Assembly: GCF_900115475.1 (NCBI RefSeq)
Contig: NZ_FOWP01000006.1
Location: forward strand, 1 to 64,000
DNA: 64,000 nt
Direction: 5' to 3'
Source of the DNA: Ectopseudomonas composti
GTDB taxonomy: Bacteria; Pseudomonadota; Gammaproteobacteria; Pseudomonadales; Pseudomonadaceae
The translations under genes and the position numbers were made by a program. The notes below the pieces were generated by a model. That model ran no database searches. It saw nothing but the letters and a program-made list of their open reading frames with translations, and was not told the origin of the DNA. The stretch's first letter is position 1. Each line of letters starts with the position of its first letter. Below, piece by piece: positions 35,849 to 44,893 of this stretch.

Positions 35849-36032
35849 GACTCGCAATACCCGCTGAGCGCCGATTGAATATCGGTACTGAGCCATTCGC
35901 CTCGGCGGGTATGAAGCATTCGCCGACCTGATAACACCTTCGAACGATACTCACCGCCATTTATATCGTCCTAAGCTGGCCGCTCTATTCAACCGCCGCG
36001 CATCGTGTTCTGCGGTGCCGAGGAGAGCGTCC

Positions 36033-37364
36033 GTGCATAACAACAATAACGGCTATCCCTCCAGTGCCCGCGCCTGGGCCACTGTTGCCATCCTGATGGT
36101 GGCGTACGTCCTGTCCTTCGTCGATCGGCAGATTCTCAACCTGCTGGTCGAGCCCATTCGTCGCGACCTGGCGATCAACGATACGCAGATGAGCCTGCTG
36201 ATGGGCCTGTCGTTCGCCCTGTTCTACACCGTGTGTGGTATTCCGCTGGGGCGTGTGGCCGATACCCGCAGCCGGCGCGGTCTGATTGCCGTGGGCATTC
36301 TGTTCTGGAGCGCCGCCACTGCCGCCTGCGGCATGGCCAAGATGTACTGGCAATTCCTTCTCTGTCGGATCGGCGTGGGTGTGGGCGAGGCGGCGCTGTC
36401 GCCAGCGGCCTATTCACTGATTGCCGACAGCTTTCCCGCCGAGCGCCGGGCCACGGCCATCAGTGTCTATTCGATGGGCGTCTACCTCGGCTCGGGACTG
36501 GCCTTCCTGGTTGGCGGGCTGGTCATTCAGTTTGCCTCGGCCCAGGGCGACGTAACGCTGCCGGTGCTGGGCGAAGTGCGCCCCTGGCAGTTGATCTTCC
36601 TCATCCTCGGGGTTGCCGGCGTGCTCTTCACCCTGCTGATGCTGGCGGTCAAAGAGCCGGCGCGACGTGGTGCTGGCGCCGGTGTCGCGGTACCGCTCAG
36701 CGAAGTAGGTCGCTACATTCGCGCCAACCGCCGCACCGTGCTGCTGCACAATTTTGGCTTCGCCGGGCTGGCCTTTGCTGGCTACGGCAGCGCAGCCTGG
36801 GTGCCGACCTTCTATATCCGCACCTACGGCTGGGATGCCGGCCAGGTCGGCATCGTCTACGGCAGTATCGTCGCGGTGTTCGGTTGCCTGGGCATCGTCT
36901 TCGGTGGGCGCCTGGCAGACTGGATGGCCAAGCGCGGGCGCAGCGACGCCAACATGCGTGTCGGCCTTTATGCGGCGCTGGGCGCGTTGCCGATGGTGGT
37001 GCTGTTCCCGCTGATGGACAGCGCATTCTGGGCCAGTGTACTGATGGCGCCCACGGTGTTCTGCCTGAGCATGCCGTTCGGTGTGGCGCCAGCGGCGATC
37101 CAGGAAATCATGCCTAACTCGATGCGCGGCCAGGCGTCGGCCATCTATCTGTTCGTCATCACCCTGATCGGTCTGGGCGTTGGGCCGACCGCCGTGGCGC
37201 TGGTCACTGACTTCGTCTTCGCCGATGACGCCGCGCTGCGCTATTCGCTGCTGATCGTCACCACGTTGGCGGTATTGATGTCGATTGTTCTGCTGGCCAA
37301 GGGCCTCAAACCTTACCGCGAGAGCGTTATACGTCTGGAGCAATGGGCTGCCAATCCAGCCTGA
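36033..37364 (+). CDS. MFS transporter (spinster-like)
   Basis: 443 residues from a GTG (VHNNNNGYPSS) with AGGAG seven bases upstream; an in-frame GTG six codons earlier lacks a site. About twelve membrane helices; the helix 2-3 loop has GLSFALFYTVCGIPLGRVADTRSRRGLIAVG, the MFS signature, and helix 1 ends with FVDRQILNLLVEPI as in the spinster-like group (FDRQ-type). Substrate unknown. It follows hemH, as in P. aeruginosa, after a REPIN, and ends at a hairpin terminator. Confidence 0.92.
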   Translation: MHNNNNGYPSSARAWATVAILMVAYVLSFVDRQILNLLVEPIRRDLAINDTQMSLLMGLSFALFYTVCGIPLGRVADTRSRRGLIAVGILFWSAATAACGMAKMYWQFLLCRIGVGVGEAALSPAAYSLIADSFPAERRATAISVYSMGVYLGSGLAFLVGGLVIQFASAQGDVTLPVLGEVRPWQLIFLILGVAGVLFTLLMLAVKEPARRGAGAGVAVPLSEVGRYIRANRRTVLLHNFGFAGLAFAGYGSAAWVPTFYIRTYGWDAGQVGIVYGSIVAVFGCLGIVFGGRLADWMAKRGRSDANMRVGLYAALGALPMVVLFPLMDSAFWASVLMAPTVFCLSMPFGVAPAAIQEIMPNSMRGQASAIYLFVITLIGLGVGPTAVALVTDFVFADDAALRYSLLIVTTLAVLMSIVLLAKGLKPYRESVIRLEQWAANPA

Positions 37365-37381
37365 ACAGGCGCTTTTTTCTG

Positions 37382-37406
37382 CCATGCCGAGCATTGTTCG
37401 GCATGG
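37382..37406 (+). terminator. Terminator after the MFS gene
   Basis: CCATGCCGA / TCGGCATGG, a 9-bp stem with 7-base loop, then TTTAT. It lies 18 bases past the MFS stop. Confidence 0.7.
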
Positions 37407-37507
37407 TTTATGCGCCAGTGCACAGGCAGTATGGAATTTTTGCGCTTTACTGAGGTTCTGAGTGTTGCGCACGCTACTGGGGCGTGCGCCAGCCAGGGAA
37501 CCTCTGC

Positions 37508-38281
37508 ATGGGAGCGAGGACAGCGTCTGCCGCATGGGGCAGGCCGTTAAACCGCGCGGTATTTTGGCAACGGACAGTGCTGCCGGGGCTGGCTGCGCTG
37601 TTGCTGTTGAGCGGCTGCAGCGGCCGCTTGGACAACGATTCGATCGTTCACACGCGTAGCCCGCTCAAGCCCGCCGAGGTCCTGCAGACCGATGTCGATC
37701 GCATGGCGACCCTGGCCATGCGTAACAACCTCAATAGCCTGTATCGGCTGATGAACAAGTTGTATCAACGTAACCCGCGTGAGTGGCGCAAGAATTCCCT
37801 GCCTGACGCGGCGGCTGCCGAGCGCGCCATTCAGTACGCCATCGAACACAACCAGGATTGGCCAACCTTGGGCGGTCGGCGTGATGTCGCGGCACTGGAT
37901 TACTCGCTGAGCCCGGGATTCCAGGGCGACCGCGTGGCGGCCTTCACCTATGCCATCGGCAGCATGCTGGTGACGGCTCATGGTGGTCGCACCGAGTTTT
38001 ACCTGACCGACAGCTTCAATGCGCAGTTCATCCACAATGCCGCGCGCAATCTGGAAAAGGCTGGCTGGATGTTGTCGCAACGACGTGATGCCATGGGCCG
38101 GCCACTGCTGCTGTCCAACGAGTTCTCCGAGCAGGGCAACAACCTCAGCTATGCGGTGGAGTTCGGCAAGATGGTGGCGCGTCTCGATCTGCTCACCCAT
38201 GTGCTGGAGGAGCGCTATCGGCGTATGGGTGCCAACTACGCACAGAGCCTGTTCCTGCTGAATTTCCTGCCGGTGCAGTAG
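37508..38281 (+). CDS. Predicted lipoprotein of unknown function
   Basis: 257 residues from the ATG at 37508 (MGARTASAAWGRPL), preceded by AGGGAA. A hydrophobic segment LPGLAALLLLSGC gives a lipobox with Cys near residue 37. The mature part is mostly helical and acidic/basic balanced (NLNSLYRLMNKLYQRNPREW; HNAARNLEKAGWMLSQRRDA) without a recognised domain. Long N-region before the hydrophobic core is unusual; a start further in at the GTG of an internal codon is possible. Independent transcription unit between a terminator and a convergent gene. Confidence 0.8.
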   Translation: MGARTASAAWGRPLNRAVFWQRTVLPGLAALLLLSGCSGRLDNDSIVHTRSPLKPAEVLQTDVDRMATLAMRNNLNSLYRLMNKLYQRNPREWRKNSLPDAAAAERAIQYAIEHNQDWPTLGGRRDVAALDYSLSPGFQGDRVAAFTYAIGSMLVTAHGGRTEFYLTDSFNAQFIHNAARNLEKAGWMLSQRRDAMGRPLLLSNEFSEQGNNLSYAVEFGKMVARLDLLTHVLEERYRRMGANYAQSLFLLNFLPVQ

Positions 38282-38285
38282 CGCG

Positions 38286-39008
38286 TCACTGATGCCAGCG
38301 TTGCTGGATTTCGTCCAGCTTGCCTGCCTTGCGCAGGCGTACCAGCGCCTCGGAAAACAGCCGTGCTCGCTCGATATCGCCCTTGGCGAAGGCGACGAAG
38401 CGCGGCATCTGGATCAGCGCTCGAGGTAGCACGCGCACCTGCTCCTGGGCACGCTGTTCGCGAATGAAGTAGAGCAACTGGGTGTGGTCGCCGACGATGA
38501 TGTCGATACGCCCGGCCAGCAGCATCGACACCAGTTGCCTCGGGTTCTGCGCGCTGGTGTCACGGGCCAGATCGGCGTGATCGAATTTTTCCTCGTAGGC
38601 ATAGCCGCGAACCTGGCCGATCACATAGGGCGACAGGTCATCCAGGGTCTTCCAGTCGGTAATGGCGGTCTTGGCGGTGGTCATGAATACCGTTGAACCG
38701 CTGCGCAGCGGCCCGACCAGTTCGTACTGCTGCTGGCGCTGCGGTGTGCCGGCGAACTGAAAGGCCATCTGCACCTCACCGCGGTCGAGCATGCGCTTGA
38801 CCCGCTCCCATGGATACAGGCGGATTTCGTACGGCACCTGTGCTTCGCGCAGTACCGCGTCGACCAGTTCGACGTCGAGCCCGCGTGGGGTGTCGTCCTC
38901 GGCTGTGACGAAACTGTAGGGGGCGAACTGTTCGTCGCCCACTACCCGCCAGGGCTGCGCTGTCAGCGAATGGGTCAGGGCCAGAAGGGCGAACAGCAGG
39001 TAGCGCAT
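38286..39008 (-). CDS. Periplasmic amino-acid-type substrate-binding protein
   Basis: 240 residues from MRYLLFALLALTHSLTAQPW, a signal peptide cut near Ala17. The domain is a family-3 solute-binding protein: GDEQFAPYSFVTAEDDTPRGLDVELVDAVLRE, then the hinge GYAYEEKF and AFAKGDIERARLFSEAL. It lacks nearby ABC permease genes; stand-alone members in Pseudomonas are usually sensors or orphan binders. Convergent with the lipoprotein gene, stops four bases apart. Confidence 0.88.
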   Translation of the reverse strand: MRYLLFALLALTHSLTAQPWRVVGDEQFAPYSFVTAEDDTPRGLDVELVDAVLREAQVPYEIRLYPWERVKRMLDRGEVQMAFQFAGTPQRQQQYELVGPLRSGSTVFMTTAKTAITDWKTLDDLSPYVIGQVRGYAYEEKFDHADLARDTSAQNPRQLVSMLLAGRIDIIVGDHTQLLYFIREQRAQEQVRVLPRALIQMPRFVAFAKGDIERARLFSEALVRLRKAGKLDEIQQRWHQ

Positions 39009-39083
39009 GGCGGTGTTCCTCGTGGCTGGCCTGTACTTGAGGCTAGCCAATTTCTGCGAGGAAGAGGGAGCTTCGTTGCCGAA

Positions 39084-39425
39084 TCAGACCTTGCGCACGA
39101 ACTCGGACTTGAGCTTCATCGCGCCGATGCCATCGATCTTGCAGTCGATGTCGTGATCGCCGTCGACCAGGCGGATGTTCTTCACCTTGGTGCCGACCTT
39201 GACCACCAGCGAGGAGCCCTTGACCTTGAGGTCCTTGATCACGGTGATGGTGTCGCCGTCCTGCAGCAGGTTGCCGACCGAGTCCTTGATCACGCGTGCG
39301 TCATCACCGGCAGCAGCGCTTTCGCCTGCTTTCCATTCATGGGCGCACTCGGGGCAGACCAGCTGATCGCCATCTTCGTAGGTGTATTCGGAGTTGCATT
39401 TGGGGCAGGGCGGCAGAGCGGTCAA
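39084..39425 (-). CDS. yjdM: Zinc-ribbon protein YjdM (PhnA family)
   Basis: 113 residues. An N-terminal zinc ribbon with Cys7, Cys10, Cys24 and Cys27 (PCPKC ... VCPEC) precedes the PhnA domain with [16 protein letters not shown] and [20 protein letters not shown]. Despite its old name it is not a phosphonoacetate hydrolase; the function is unknown. Single-gene unit upstream of the binding-protein gene. Confidence 0.92.
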   Translation of the reverse strand: MTALPPCPKCNSEYTYEDGDQLVCPECAHEWKAGESAAAGDDARVIKDSVGNLLQDGDTITVIKDLKVKGSSLVVKVGTKVKNIRLVDGDHDIDCKIDGIGAMKLKSEFVRKV

Positions 39426-39890
39426 GGGTTGTCCTCGGTGCTGGTGAGAAACCGCAGATTATATAGGGTTTTGTTGGCGAACGCCGCTCTAGGGCGCGGG
39501 AACTTGCAAACTGGGTGTTTTAAATATTGGACCTTTTGAAAGCGGAATTTTTTTTGATTTTCCTGTCAGGCGCCTTTTTGTGGGCGTTAAGCGCCAGGCT
39601 AACCAATGGATTATCAGAAGGGGTTGAGTGGTTTTGTTTGACATATTTTACGGCTCGGGCAGACTGACTGCAGATTCCGTTGCCGAACCGGGTAACGGGC
39701 AGCGTCGCTGCAGCCCCTTCTCTGGATGGAGTTGACCCGGTTCGAGCCGCCGTCGGAAGGCGACACTTTGGCTCAGGAGGAGCTTGGGTGCACGGGGTTA
39801 GCCAAACAGGCCATGGGTGCTACAGCAGAATCTTCTGCTTGGCATCGGTCTGCACAGCAACGATAGGCCCGGCCTGTCCCAAGGTGACGT
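39426..39890. other. Long leader/intergenic region upstream of the C26 hydrolase
   Basis: No gene is seen. A TTGACA at 39638-39643 could be a -35 element for the plus-strand gene. Downstream of it lie several potential hairpins: GAGCC/GGCTC (39744-39748 with 39770-39774) and a perfect AGCAGAA-TC-TTCTGCT stem (39824-39839). The left part (39530-39600) is T-rich with a GGCGCC/GGCGTTAAGCGCC fold and may hold the promoter of yjdM. A leader of about 220 bases would be unusually long for a simple gene. Confidence 0.4.
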
Positions 39891-40700
39891 ATGTCCGACA
39901 ACAAGATTCGCAACACCCCCAGCAAAAACAATCTCCGCAAGCCCGTCGTGTTGATGTCCATGGGCGCTCAAGAGCGCAAGGGCCATGACTATCAGGTAAT
40001 GACTCACAAATATATCCAGCCCCTGGTCGAGTTCTCCGGTTGCGTGCCGGTGCTGGTGCCTACCTGCTGCGGCGTCGATGACCTCGAGCAGTATCTGGAC
40101 ATGGCCGACGGCGTGTACCTGACCGGTGCTGGTAGCAATATCGATCCGGCGCTCTATGGCCAGGAAAACGAGACGCCGAGCAAGGGGCAGGATCGTGACC
40201 GCGACCTGTTCGACCTGCCGCTGATTCGTGCTGCCATCGCTCGCGGTCTGCCGATCTTCGGCATCTGCCGTGGCATGCAGGAAATCAACGTGGCGCTGGG
40301 CGGCGATATCTACCAGAAGGTCTACGCCGAGCCAGGTTTCAATGATCATCGCGAAAATCCTGATGACCCGGTCGAGGTGCAGTATGCGCCCAGCCACAGC
40401 GTGCGCCCGGTAGTGGGTAGTTGGTTCGCCGAGCTGCTAGGCAAGGATGAGATTCAGGTCAACTCCCTGCACGGCCAGGCCATTCGCAACCTGGGCAAGG
40501 GGCTGGAAGTGCTGGCCACTGCCGAGGATGGCCTGATCGAGGCCATCCATGCGCCGAGCCTGTCGCCGTTCCTGTTCGCAGTGCAGTGGCATCCAGAATG
40601 GCAAGCTGCCCTGAACCCTGATTCGGTGAAGATCTTCCAGGCCTTTGGTGACGCCTGTCACCGCCGAGTCGCCTCGCGTAATAGCCGTCAGGCTGCTTGA
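39891..40700 (+). CDS. Peptidase C26-type gamma-glutamyl hydrolase (PuuD/SpuA-like)
   Basis: 269 residues. Class I glutamine-amidotransferase fold with nucleophile Cys in IFGICRGMQEINVALGG (around residue 125), the GAGSNIDPALYG substrate loop, and catalytic His/Glu in FAVQWHPEWQ near residue 230. Homologues hydrolyse gamma-glutamyl-GABA (PuuD) or related gamma-glutamylated polyamines (SpuA). No puuA/spuI or other polyamine genes adjoin, so the exact substrate is open. AAGG lies six bases before the ATG. A long, apparently structured leader precedes it. Confidence 0.88.
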   Translation: MSDNKIRNTPSKNNLRKPVVLMSMGAQERKGHDYQVMTHKYIQPLVEFSGCVPVLVPTCCGVDDLEQYLDMADGVYLTGAGSNIDPALYGQENETPSKGQDRDRDLFDLPLIRAAIARGLPIFGICRGMQEINVALGGDIYQKVYAEPGFNDHRENPDDPVEVQYAPSHSVRPVVGSWFAELLGKDEIQVNSLHGQAIRNLGKGLEVLATAEDGLIEAIHAPSLSPFLFAVQWHPEWQAALNPDSVKIFQAFGDACHRRVASRNSRQAA

Positions 40701-40731
40701 TCCGCACCAAGCGTCGCCGCCGGCTCCTCCG

Positions 40732-41205
40732 TCAGTAGGGGCTTGGCGGCTGCGGCCAGTTCAGGGTACCGCTGTCGCTGAAGCGGCGCGTGCCAAACAG
40801 GCCGTCAGCCAGTTTGCCGCGCAGTCTGTAGGGTACCTCCTGACCCGGCTGGTAGCCGGCAGCGCCCCAGGCCTGGCGCATCACTGAAAACGCCGAAATG
40901 CTCACCGGTACGCTCAATACCGTCTCACCGAAGCGCGGCACGCTGCCGCTCTGATCGCTGACGCCACTGGCCAGCGGCTGGCCGTTGACGTCCAGATCCA
41001 GGGCCATGCCGTTGAAAGTCACCGCGCTGTCATTGGGGTTCTGCACCCGCAGCTTGACCGCGAAACGTACCTCCAGGCCCTGACCGGGCAAGGGTTCCAG
41101 GCCAACCATATCGACCCGGAGCGGGTCACGATTGCCCAGGCTGGCGCAGGCGCCCAGGGCGGCCGCGAGCAGGCTGATGAGGCAAAGACGAAGCAGGCGA
41201 GGCAT
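40732..41205 (-). CDS. LEA type 2 family lipoprotein
   Basis: 157 residues. Signal peptide with lipobox LGAC (Cys about 19). The mature part is one LEA-2/WHy beta-sandwich domain (LEVRFAVKLRVQNPNDSAVTFNGMALDLDVNGQPLASG). These periplasmic or membrane-anchored proteins are thought to protect against desiccation or act as scaffolds. Convergent with the C26 hydrolase gene, 31 bases away. Confidence 0.88.
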   Translation of the reverse strand: MPRLLRLCLISLLAAALGACASLGNRDPLRVDMVGLEPLPGQGLEVRFAVKLRVQNPNDSAVTFNGMALDLDVNGQPLASGVSDQSGSVPRFGETVLSVPVSISAFSVMRQAWGAAGYQPGQEVPYRLRGKLADGLFGTRRFSDSGTLNWPQPPSPY

Positions 41206-41259
41206 GGTGATCTTCCCTGGGCGTTGTGAGTTCAGGATAGAAGACCGCGTGATGCGCCT

Positions 41260-42105
41260 TTAGCTCCCGGCGCGTTGCCGTGCGCCCAGTACCAGCGCGA
41301 TACCGCCGAGCACGGCGACGGCGCTCAAGGTCAGCCGCAGGGACAGCGCCTCGCTCAGTAGCAGGCTGCCGCCGAGTGCGGCGAGAATCGGTACGCTCAG
41401 TTGTACCGTGGCTGCCTGACTGGCCCGCAGGCTGGGCAGGGCGCTGTACCAGATGGCGTAACCCACGCCCGAGGTCAGGGCGCCGGACAGCAACGCGTAG
41501 AACAAGCCAGGGCCATCCCAGTTCAGTTGCGGCAGCAGCGCCAACGCCAACAAAACGGCCAAAGGGGCTGCACGCAGGAAGTTGCCGGCAGTCACGGCCA
41601 ATGGATCACCTTGGCCGCGCCCGAGCAGCGAGTATGCGCCCCAGGCGATACCGGCCAGCAGCATCAGCAATGCCGCCAGCAAAGGCGGTGCGCTGGCACC
41701 AGGGAGCAGCAGCACCAGCAGGCCCGTCGTGGCCAGCGCCGTGCCGAGGCTGGCGGCCAGACTCAGACGTTCACCGCGCAGCAAACCCCATAGCAGCATG
41801 CTCAGCTGCACTGCACCGAACAGCAACAGGGCACCGACACCGGTATCGAGCTGCAGGTAGGCGAAGGAAAAAGCCGCCGCATAGGTGAACAGCGCCAGTG
41901 CGCCTGACCAACTACCGGTGATGGGCTGCCTCGCCTGCCTGAGCCTGAGCAGCAGGCAGAGCGTCAGCGCGCCGCAGAGCAGGCGGATCGCCGTGAAGCT
42001 GGCTGCGTCGATGTCGGTTTCACGTAGCGCCAGGCGGCACAGCAGCGAGTTGCCGGCGAAGGCCAGCATGGCGAGGCAGGTGAGCAGCAGGATACGCGGT
42101 GGCAT
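41260..42105 (-). CDS. EamA/DMT-family transporter
   Basis: 281 residues from MPPRILLLTCLAML. Ten hydrophobic helices in two EamA repeats; TDIDAASFTAIRLLCGAL in the first and NFLRAAPLAVLLALALL / SALPSLRASQAATVQLSVPILAALGGSLLL in the second are typical. Probable exporter of small metabolites; substrate unknown. The 22 extra codons in the open frame upstream were not used. Confidence 0.9.
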   Translation of the reverse strand: MPPRILLLTCLAMLAFAGNSLLCRLALRETDIDAASFTAIRLLCGALTLCLLLRLRQARQPITGSWSGALALFTYAAAFSFAYLQLDTGVGALLLFGAVQLSMLLWGLLRGERLSLAASLGTALATTGLLVLLLPGASAPPLLAALLMLLAGIAWGAYSLLGRGQGDPLAVTAGNFLRAAPLAVLLALALLPQLNWDGPGLFYALLSGALTSGVGYAIWYSALPSLRASQAATVQLSVPILAALGGSLLLSEALSLRLTLSAVAVLGGIALVLGARQRAGS

Positions 42106-42223
42106 CGTCCATCCTTGGGTGAAGGTCTGGTGATGCCGGACAGCTAAACACGTCAGGCTGTCCGAGGGCATTGGCAGAAGGTCGCAAGTTGCTGCGACCT
42201 TGGCCAGTCACGCGCGTCGCCGA

Positions 42224-43030
42224 TCAGAAGTGCGCCTTGATCAGCAGGCTGGCGGTGTTCTGGTCGGTCGAACCCACGAAGTTTTCGCTGACGAATCCGC
42301 CGTCCTTGATGCCGTACTTGTTCTTCCAGTAGTCGTACTCGATACCCACGTACAGCTGCTTCTCGCCCCACTTCAGCGCCTTGCCCAGGTCGTACTTGAT
42401 CTGCGGGTTGAAGTGCAGGTTGGCGTGGTAATCGCCACGGCGGTTGCTGTCGTTGTCCACCACCCAGTCCATGAAACCGTCAATGAGAATGTCCGACTCG
42501 CCGACCGGGATGGTGTAGCTCCACACCGGCGTGATTTGCCAGACATTGCTGCCGGCGCGGCTGCCGTCCGTGGTGCGCAGGTAGGTGTTGAGCTGGAAGT
42601 AGTCGAAGCCGGGGATGTCCAGGTCGACCGCCGGGCCGATCAGGTAGGACTCGACGTCGTCTTCACCGAACTCGTAGGTGGTGGCGATCAACACGTCCTT
42701 GATCGGCCCGAAGGACAGATCGGCGCCGCTGATCTTGCCCAGCGAGAAGCGCGGGCTGAACTCGCCGTAGAAGGTGTGGCCGTCACCGGCGCCGTTGGTG
42801 GCGTCGGTGTTGTACTTGATCACGTCGACGAACAGGAACAGGTCACCGAAGCTCCAGCCGCTGGCGTGCTCGAAGGTGACGGTCTGCTGGATTTCCGGGT
42901 CGATCTTGAAGTCCTGGCCATACAGGTAGGTCAGGCTGTTGTTCTGCCACTGCAGCAGATCGCCGGCGATGGCCTGGCCGCCCGCCAGCAGACCGCCGGC
43001 GAACGCGAGCGAAGAGAGAGTGCGATTCAT
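42224..43030 (-). CDS. OmpK/Tsx-like outer-membrane channel
   Basis: 268 residues. Signal peptide ending AIAGD near residue 23, then alternating beta-strands rich in Trp/Tyr/Asp, starting LLQWQNNSLTYLYG, the Tsx/OmpK family N-terminus, and ending with a Phe (LLIKAHF), the outer-membrane sorting signal. Tsx-type porins pass nucleosides in enterobacteria; in pseudomonads the substrate of this member is not known. It stands alone; 43031-43389 upstream holds its promoter plus that of the SDR gene. Confidence 0.88.
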   Translation of the reverse strand: MNRTLSSLAFAGGLLAGGQAIAGDLLQWQNNSLTYLYGQDFKIDPEIQQTVTFEHASGWSFGDLFLFVDVIKYNTDATNGAGDGHTFYGEFSPRFSLGKISGADLSFGPIKDVLIATTYEFGEDDVESYLIGPAVDLDIPGFDYFQLNTYLRTTDGSRAGSNVWQITPVWSYTIPVGESDILIDGFMDWVVDNDSNRRGDYHANLHFNPQIKYDLGKALKWGEKQLYVGIEYDYWKNKYGIKDGGFVSENFVGSTDQNTASLLIKAHF

Positions 43031-43297
43031 GAAAGCTCCTGGTGGTTAAGACGTGTCGTTATGATTTTAAAACCTGTCCATCTGGTCAGGCTGGTGCTGC
43101 TAGAGCAAAAACGGCGCCAATTCTCGTTATTGCCCATATCCCTTGCAAATCAATCGGATGCACGGATTCTTCAGGGTCAAGCCGGTGCACTCTGTTGCAC
43201 CTTTTTCTGACCAGAAGGACAAAAACGGCCATAACTTGGTGCGCAACCGTCTGGCGGCTGCGGCGATGTTGTCTCGCAGATGCGTTCAATTAATTTA

Positions 43298-43336
43298 ATT
43301 ACGGTCGTAATATAAATTTTAAATTATGACTGTAAT
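43298..43336. promoter_or_regulatory. Pair of TetR-type operator sites upstream of SDR gene
   Basis: ATTACG-GT-CGTAAT at 43298-43311 is a perfect 6-2-6 palindrome; a degenerate second copy ATTATG-AC-TGTAAT is at 43323-43336, 25 bases on. They lie in an AT-rich stretch 54-92 bases before the SDR ATG. The TetR gene at 44298-44864 is the obvious candidate regulator. The remainder of 43031-43389 shows no gene. Confidence 0.6.
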
Positions 43337-43389
43337 TCTATTGGTGGGAGGATCTCCTCTCACTCATCGCATCACCCAGGAGACTCACC

Positions 43390-44184
43390 ATGACTGTCCA
43401 TGCCACCCCCGGAACCGCTCTGATCACGGGTGCCTCGTCCGGCATCGGCGCCACCTATGCCGAGCGCCTGGCGCGGCGCGGTTACGACTTGCTGCTGGTG
43501 GCGCGCGATGCCCAGCGCCTCGATACGCTAGCCAAGCGCCTGGGCGCCGAATACGGCGTGGCGGTCGAAGTGATGCCGGCGGATCTCACCCTCAAGGCCG
43601 ATGTGCTCAAGGTAGAAAAGCGCCTGCGCGAGGATGTGCACCTCTCGCTGCTGGTCAACAACGCCGGTGTCGCCATGAACGGCCCGCTGGCTACCGCCGA
43701 CCTGGAGCAGGCCGAGGCCATGATCCAGCTCAATGTGGTAGCGCTGACCCGTCTGGCGGCAGCGGCAGCGGCCAATTTCTCCGCAGCCGGGCGTGGCGGC
43801 ATCATCAATCTTGGTTCGGTGGTGGCGCTGGCGCCGGAGATGTTCAACGCCGTGTACAGCGCGACCAAGGCCTATGTGTTGAGCCTGACCCAGACCCTGG
43901 CTGGCGAGCTGCGTGGTTCGGGCGTGCAGTTGCAGGCGGTGATGCCGGGTGTGACCCGTACCGAAATCTGGGAGCGCAGTGGCACCGATGCCTCGGCATT
44001 GCCGCCTTCGATGATCATGGAAGCGGGGGAGATGGTCGATGCGGCACTGGCCGGTTTCGATCAGGGCGAACTGGTGACCATACCCTCGTTGCCGGATGCA
44101 GCCGACTGGGACGCCTTCGTCAAGGCACGAGCGGTGCTGGGGCCGAACCTGTCGCGCGACCAGGCGGCTGCGCGTTACAAGTGA
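43390..44184 (+). CDS. Short-chain dehydrogenase/reductase
   Basis: 264 residues. TGASSGIGATYAERLARRGYDL nucleotide-binding start, NNAG in LLVNNAGVAMNG, Ser of NLGSVVAL and YSATKAYV catalytic Tyr-x-x-x-Lys. Classical cytoplasmic NAD(P)-dependent reductase; the family resembles DltE/quinone-type SDRs, substrate unknown. Palindromic TetR-type operators sit upstream and a TetR regulator lies downstream on the opposite strand. Confidence 0.92.
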   Translation: MTVHATPGTALITGASSGIGATYAERLARRGYDLLLVARDAQRLDTLAKRLGAEYGVAVEVMPADLTLKADVLKVEKRLREDVHLSLLVNNAGVAMNGPLATADLEQAEAMIQLNVVALTRLAAAAAANFSAAGRGGIINLGSVVALAPEMFNAVYSATKAYVLSLTQTLAGELRGSGVQLQAVMPGVTRTEIWERSGTDASALPPSMIMEAGEMVDAALAGFDQGELVTIPSLPDAADWDAFVKARAVLGPNLSRDQAAARYK

Positions 44185-44267
44185 TACCAGATGGTTCGAG
44201 CGGGCGGTAGGGTGCACCCTTGGTCTTCGAGTTGCCACGAAACCCGTCTGTGCTCGTGTGGAAAGCT

Positions 44268-44284
44268 GGTGCGCCATGCGCACC
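44268..44284. repeat. GGTGCGC-NNN-GCGCACC hairpin repeat, copy 2
   Basis: 7-bp stem with CAT loop, between the convergent SDR and TetR genes, where it may also act in transcription termination. A GTAGGGTGCACCC fragment of the same family lies at 44207-44219. Confidence 0.7.
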
Positions 44285-44297
44285 GCTTGCCTATCTG

Positions 44298-44864
44298 CTA
44301 TTGGCCCTGCGTTTGTTCGATCAACAGGCGACGGGTCGTCTTTAGCAGGCGGTCGGACAGCTCCGGGTCCTTGACGCTACGCGATAGCAGCAGGGCGCCG
44401 ACCATGGTCGAGAGCAACAGCACGCTCTGCTCGGCGGCATCATCGCCTCCGAGGTTGTCCTCGAGTAGGGCCAGACGGTCGCGTACCAGGGCGTCAGTGG
44501 TTTCGCTGGCCTCGCCACGCTGGCCCAGTTCGGCGGAGATGGTCGGTAGTGGGCAGCCACTGCCGGGGTTGGCTCGATGCGCGCTGGACAGGTAGCTGGC
44601 GATAAAACGCGGCAGCGGCGCCTCGGCATCCTTTGTCAGCGCTTCGGTGCTGCGGGACAGTTCATCTACCGCATGGCGCAAGGCGTTTTCCACCAGGTCG
44701 TCCTTGGACTTGAAGTGGGCGTAGAAACCGCCATGAGTCAGGCCCAGTGCTTTCATCAGCGGCTGCAGGCCGGTGGCGCCGACGCCATCGCGGCGAAAGC
44801 GCAGTGCCGCCTCCTCGATGATGCGTTGGTGGGTCTTGGCCTTGTGATCTTCCGAATAGCGCAT
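44298..44864 (-). CDS. TetR-family transcriptional regulator
   Basis: 188 residues. N-terminal helix-turn-helix: HQRIIEEAALRFRRDGVGATGLQPLMKALGLTHGGFYAHFKSKDDLVENAL, as in the NemR/AcuR-like group. The ligand domain contains SGCPLPTISAEL with a single Cys that could be a redox or electrophile sensor, as in NemR. It is convergent with the SDR gene whose upstream region carries TetR-type palindromes; an unlinked promoter is possible. Confidence 0.92.
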   Translation of the reverse strand: MRYSEDHKAKTHQRIIEEAALRFRRDGVGATGLQPLMKALGLTHGGFYAHFKSKDDLVENALRHAVDELSRSTEALTKDAEAPLPRFIASYLSSAHRANPGSGCPLPTISAELGQRGEASETTDALVRDRLALLEDNLGGDDAAEQSVLLLSTMVGALLLSRSVKDPELSDRLLKTTRRLLIEQTQGQ

Positions 44865-44893
44865 GGGCTTTCTCGTCTATCAGATGTTGGCTG

